Source of the DNA: Neospora caninum Liverpool
Lineage: Eukaryota > Apicomplexa > Conoidasida > Eucoccidiorida > Sarcocystidae
Length of the DNA: 64,000 nucleotides
Assembly (NCBI RefSeq): GCF_000208865.1
Contig: NC_018390.1
Span: 4,110,270 to 4,174,269 of the forward strand
Reading direction: 5' to 3'
Positions 63,999 through 64,000 of this stretch are shown piece after piece (the first letter of the stretch is position 1; every line of letters begins with the position of its first letter). The position numbers and the translations under genes were made by a program. The notes below the pieces were generated by a model, which was given only the letters and a program-made list of their open reading frames with translations, had not been told where the DNA came from and made no database searches.

Positions 63999-64000
63999 TC

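Noticed and set aside
1..64000. tRNA genes, complete transposons, origins
   Set aside because: I looked for tRNA-type T-loop motifs, transposase or reverse-transcriptase motifs and terminal repeats and found none I could support.

Overview
The window looks like nuclear DNA of a cyst-forming coccidian of the Toxoplasma/Hammondia/Neospora group. Four things point there: (i) ten intact, intron-free ORFs of 357-364 codons with the build of SRS (SAG1-related sequence) GPI-anchored surface antigens; (ii) a 28S rRNA 3' end followed about 0.6 kb later, on the same strand, by a 5S rRNA gene, the linked-5S rDNA arrangement described for Toxoplasma; (iii) a patch resembling scrambled mitochondrial cox fragments in nuclear DNA, as is common in Toxoplasma; (iv) a GC-rich, intron-containing housekeeping gene with long Ser/Glu/Arg-rich inserts. 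Species cannot be settled from the sequence alone.

Layout. Bases 1-4290 are GC-rich with simple repeats and no gene I can name; a Glu-rich candidate terminal exon lies at 3144-3752. On the minus strand, 9834-4292 holds a five-exon gene for a ZNF598/Hel2-type RING E3 ubiquitin ligase. Bases 9835-15480 are gene-poor: one candidate minus-strand exon near 12 kb, a diverged 150-bp duplication at 12.3/12.6 kb, and a mitochondrial-like patch at 13.25-13.62 kb.

From 15.97 to 52.65 kb runs the SRS array. Nine genes are on the plus strand in the order A1-B1-C1, A2-B2-C2, A3-B3, D, and one inverted gene (E) lies tail-to-tail with D. The A-B-C block is duplicated with a period of about 11.88 kb and near-identical spacers; a third, more diverged copy covers A3-B3. 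All ten genes have a recognisable upstream element (consensus GTCCATCGAA) about 155-183 bp before the ATG. The membrane-proximal domain D2 is homogenised among paralogs and the distal domain D1 diverges, sometimes inside otherwise near-identical duplicated DNA. This is the most interesting signal here and looks like segmental gene conversion on an antigen family.

From 52.7 kb the sequence runs to a 100-N scaffold gap (55263-55362), then the truncated 28S end, spacer and 5S gene of an rDNA unit, then about 2.4 kb without an identified gene. The right edge is a very long minus-strand ORF (1613 codons to the window's edge region) for a disordered, Gln/Pro/Ser-rich protein of unknown function whose 5' end is not secured inside the window.

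Nothing ties these regions into one pathway. The SRS genes would display related, individually varying adhesin/antigen molecules on the parasite surface; the Hel2-like gene would act in cytosolic ribosome quality control; the rDNA is a repeat-array edge beside a scaffold gap.
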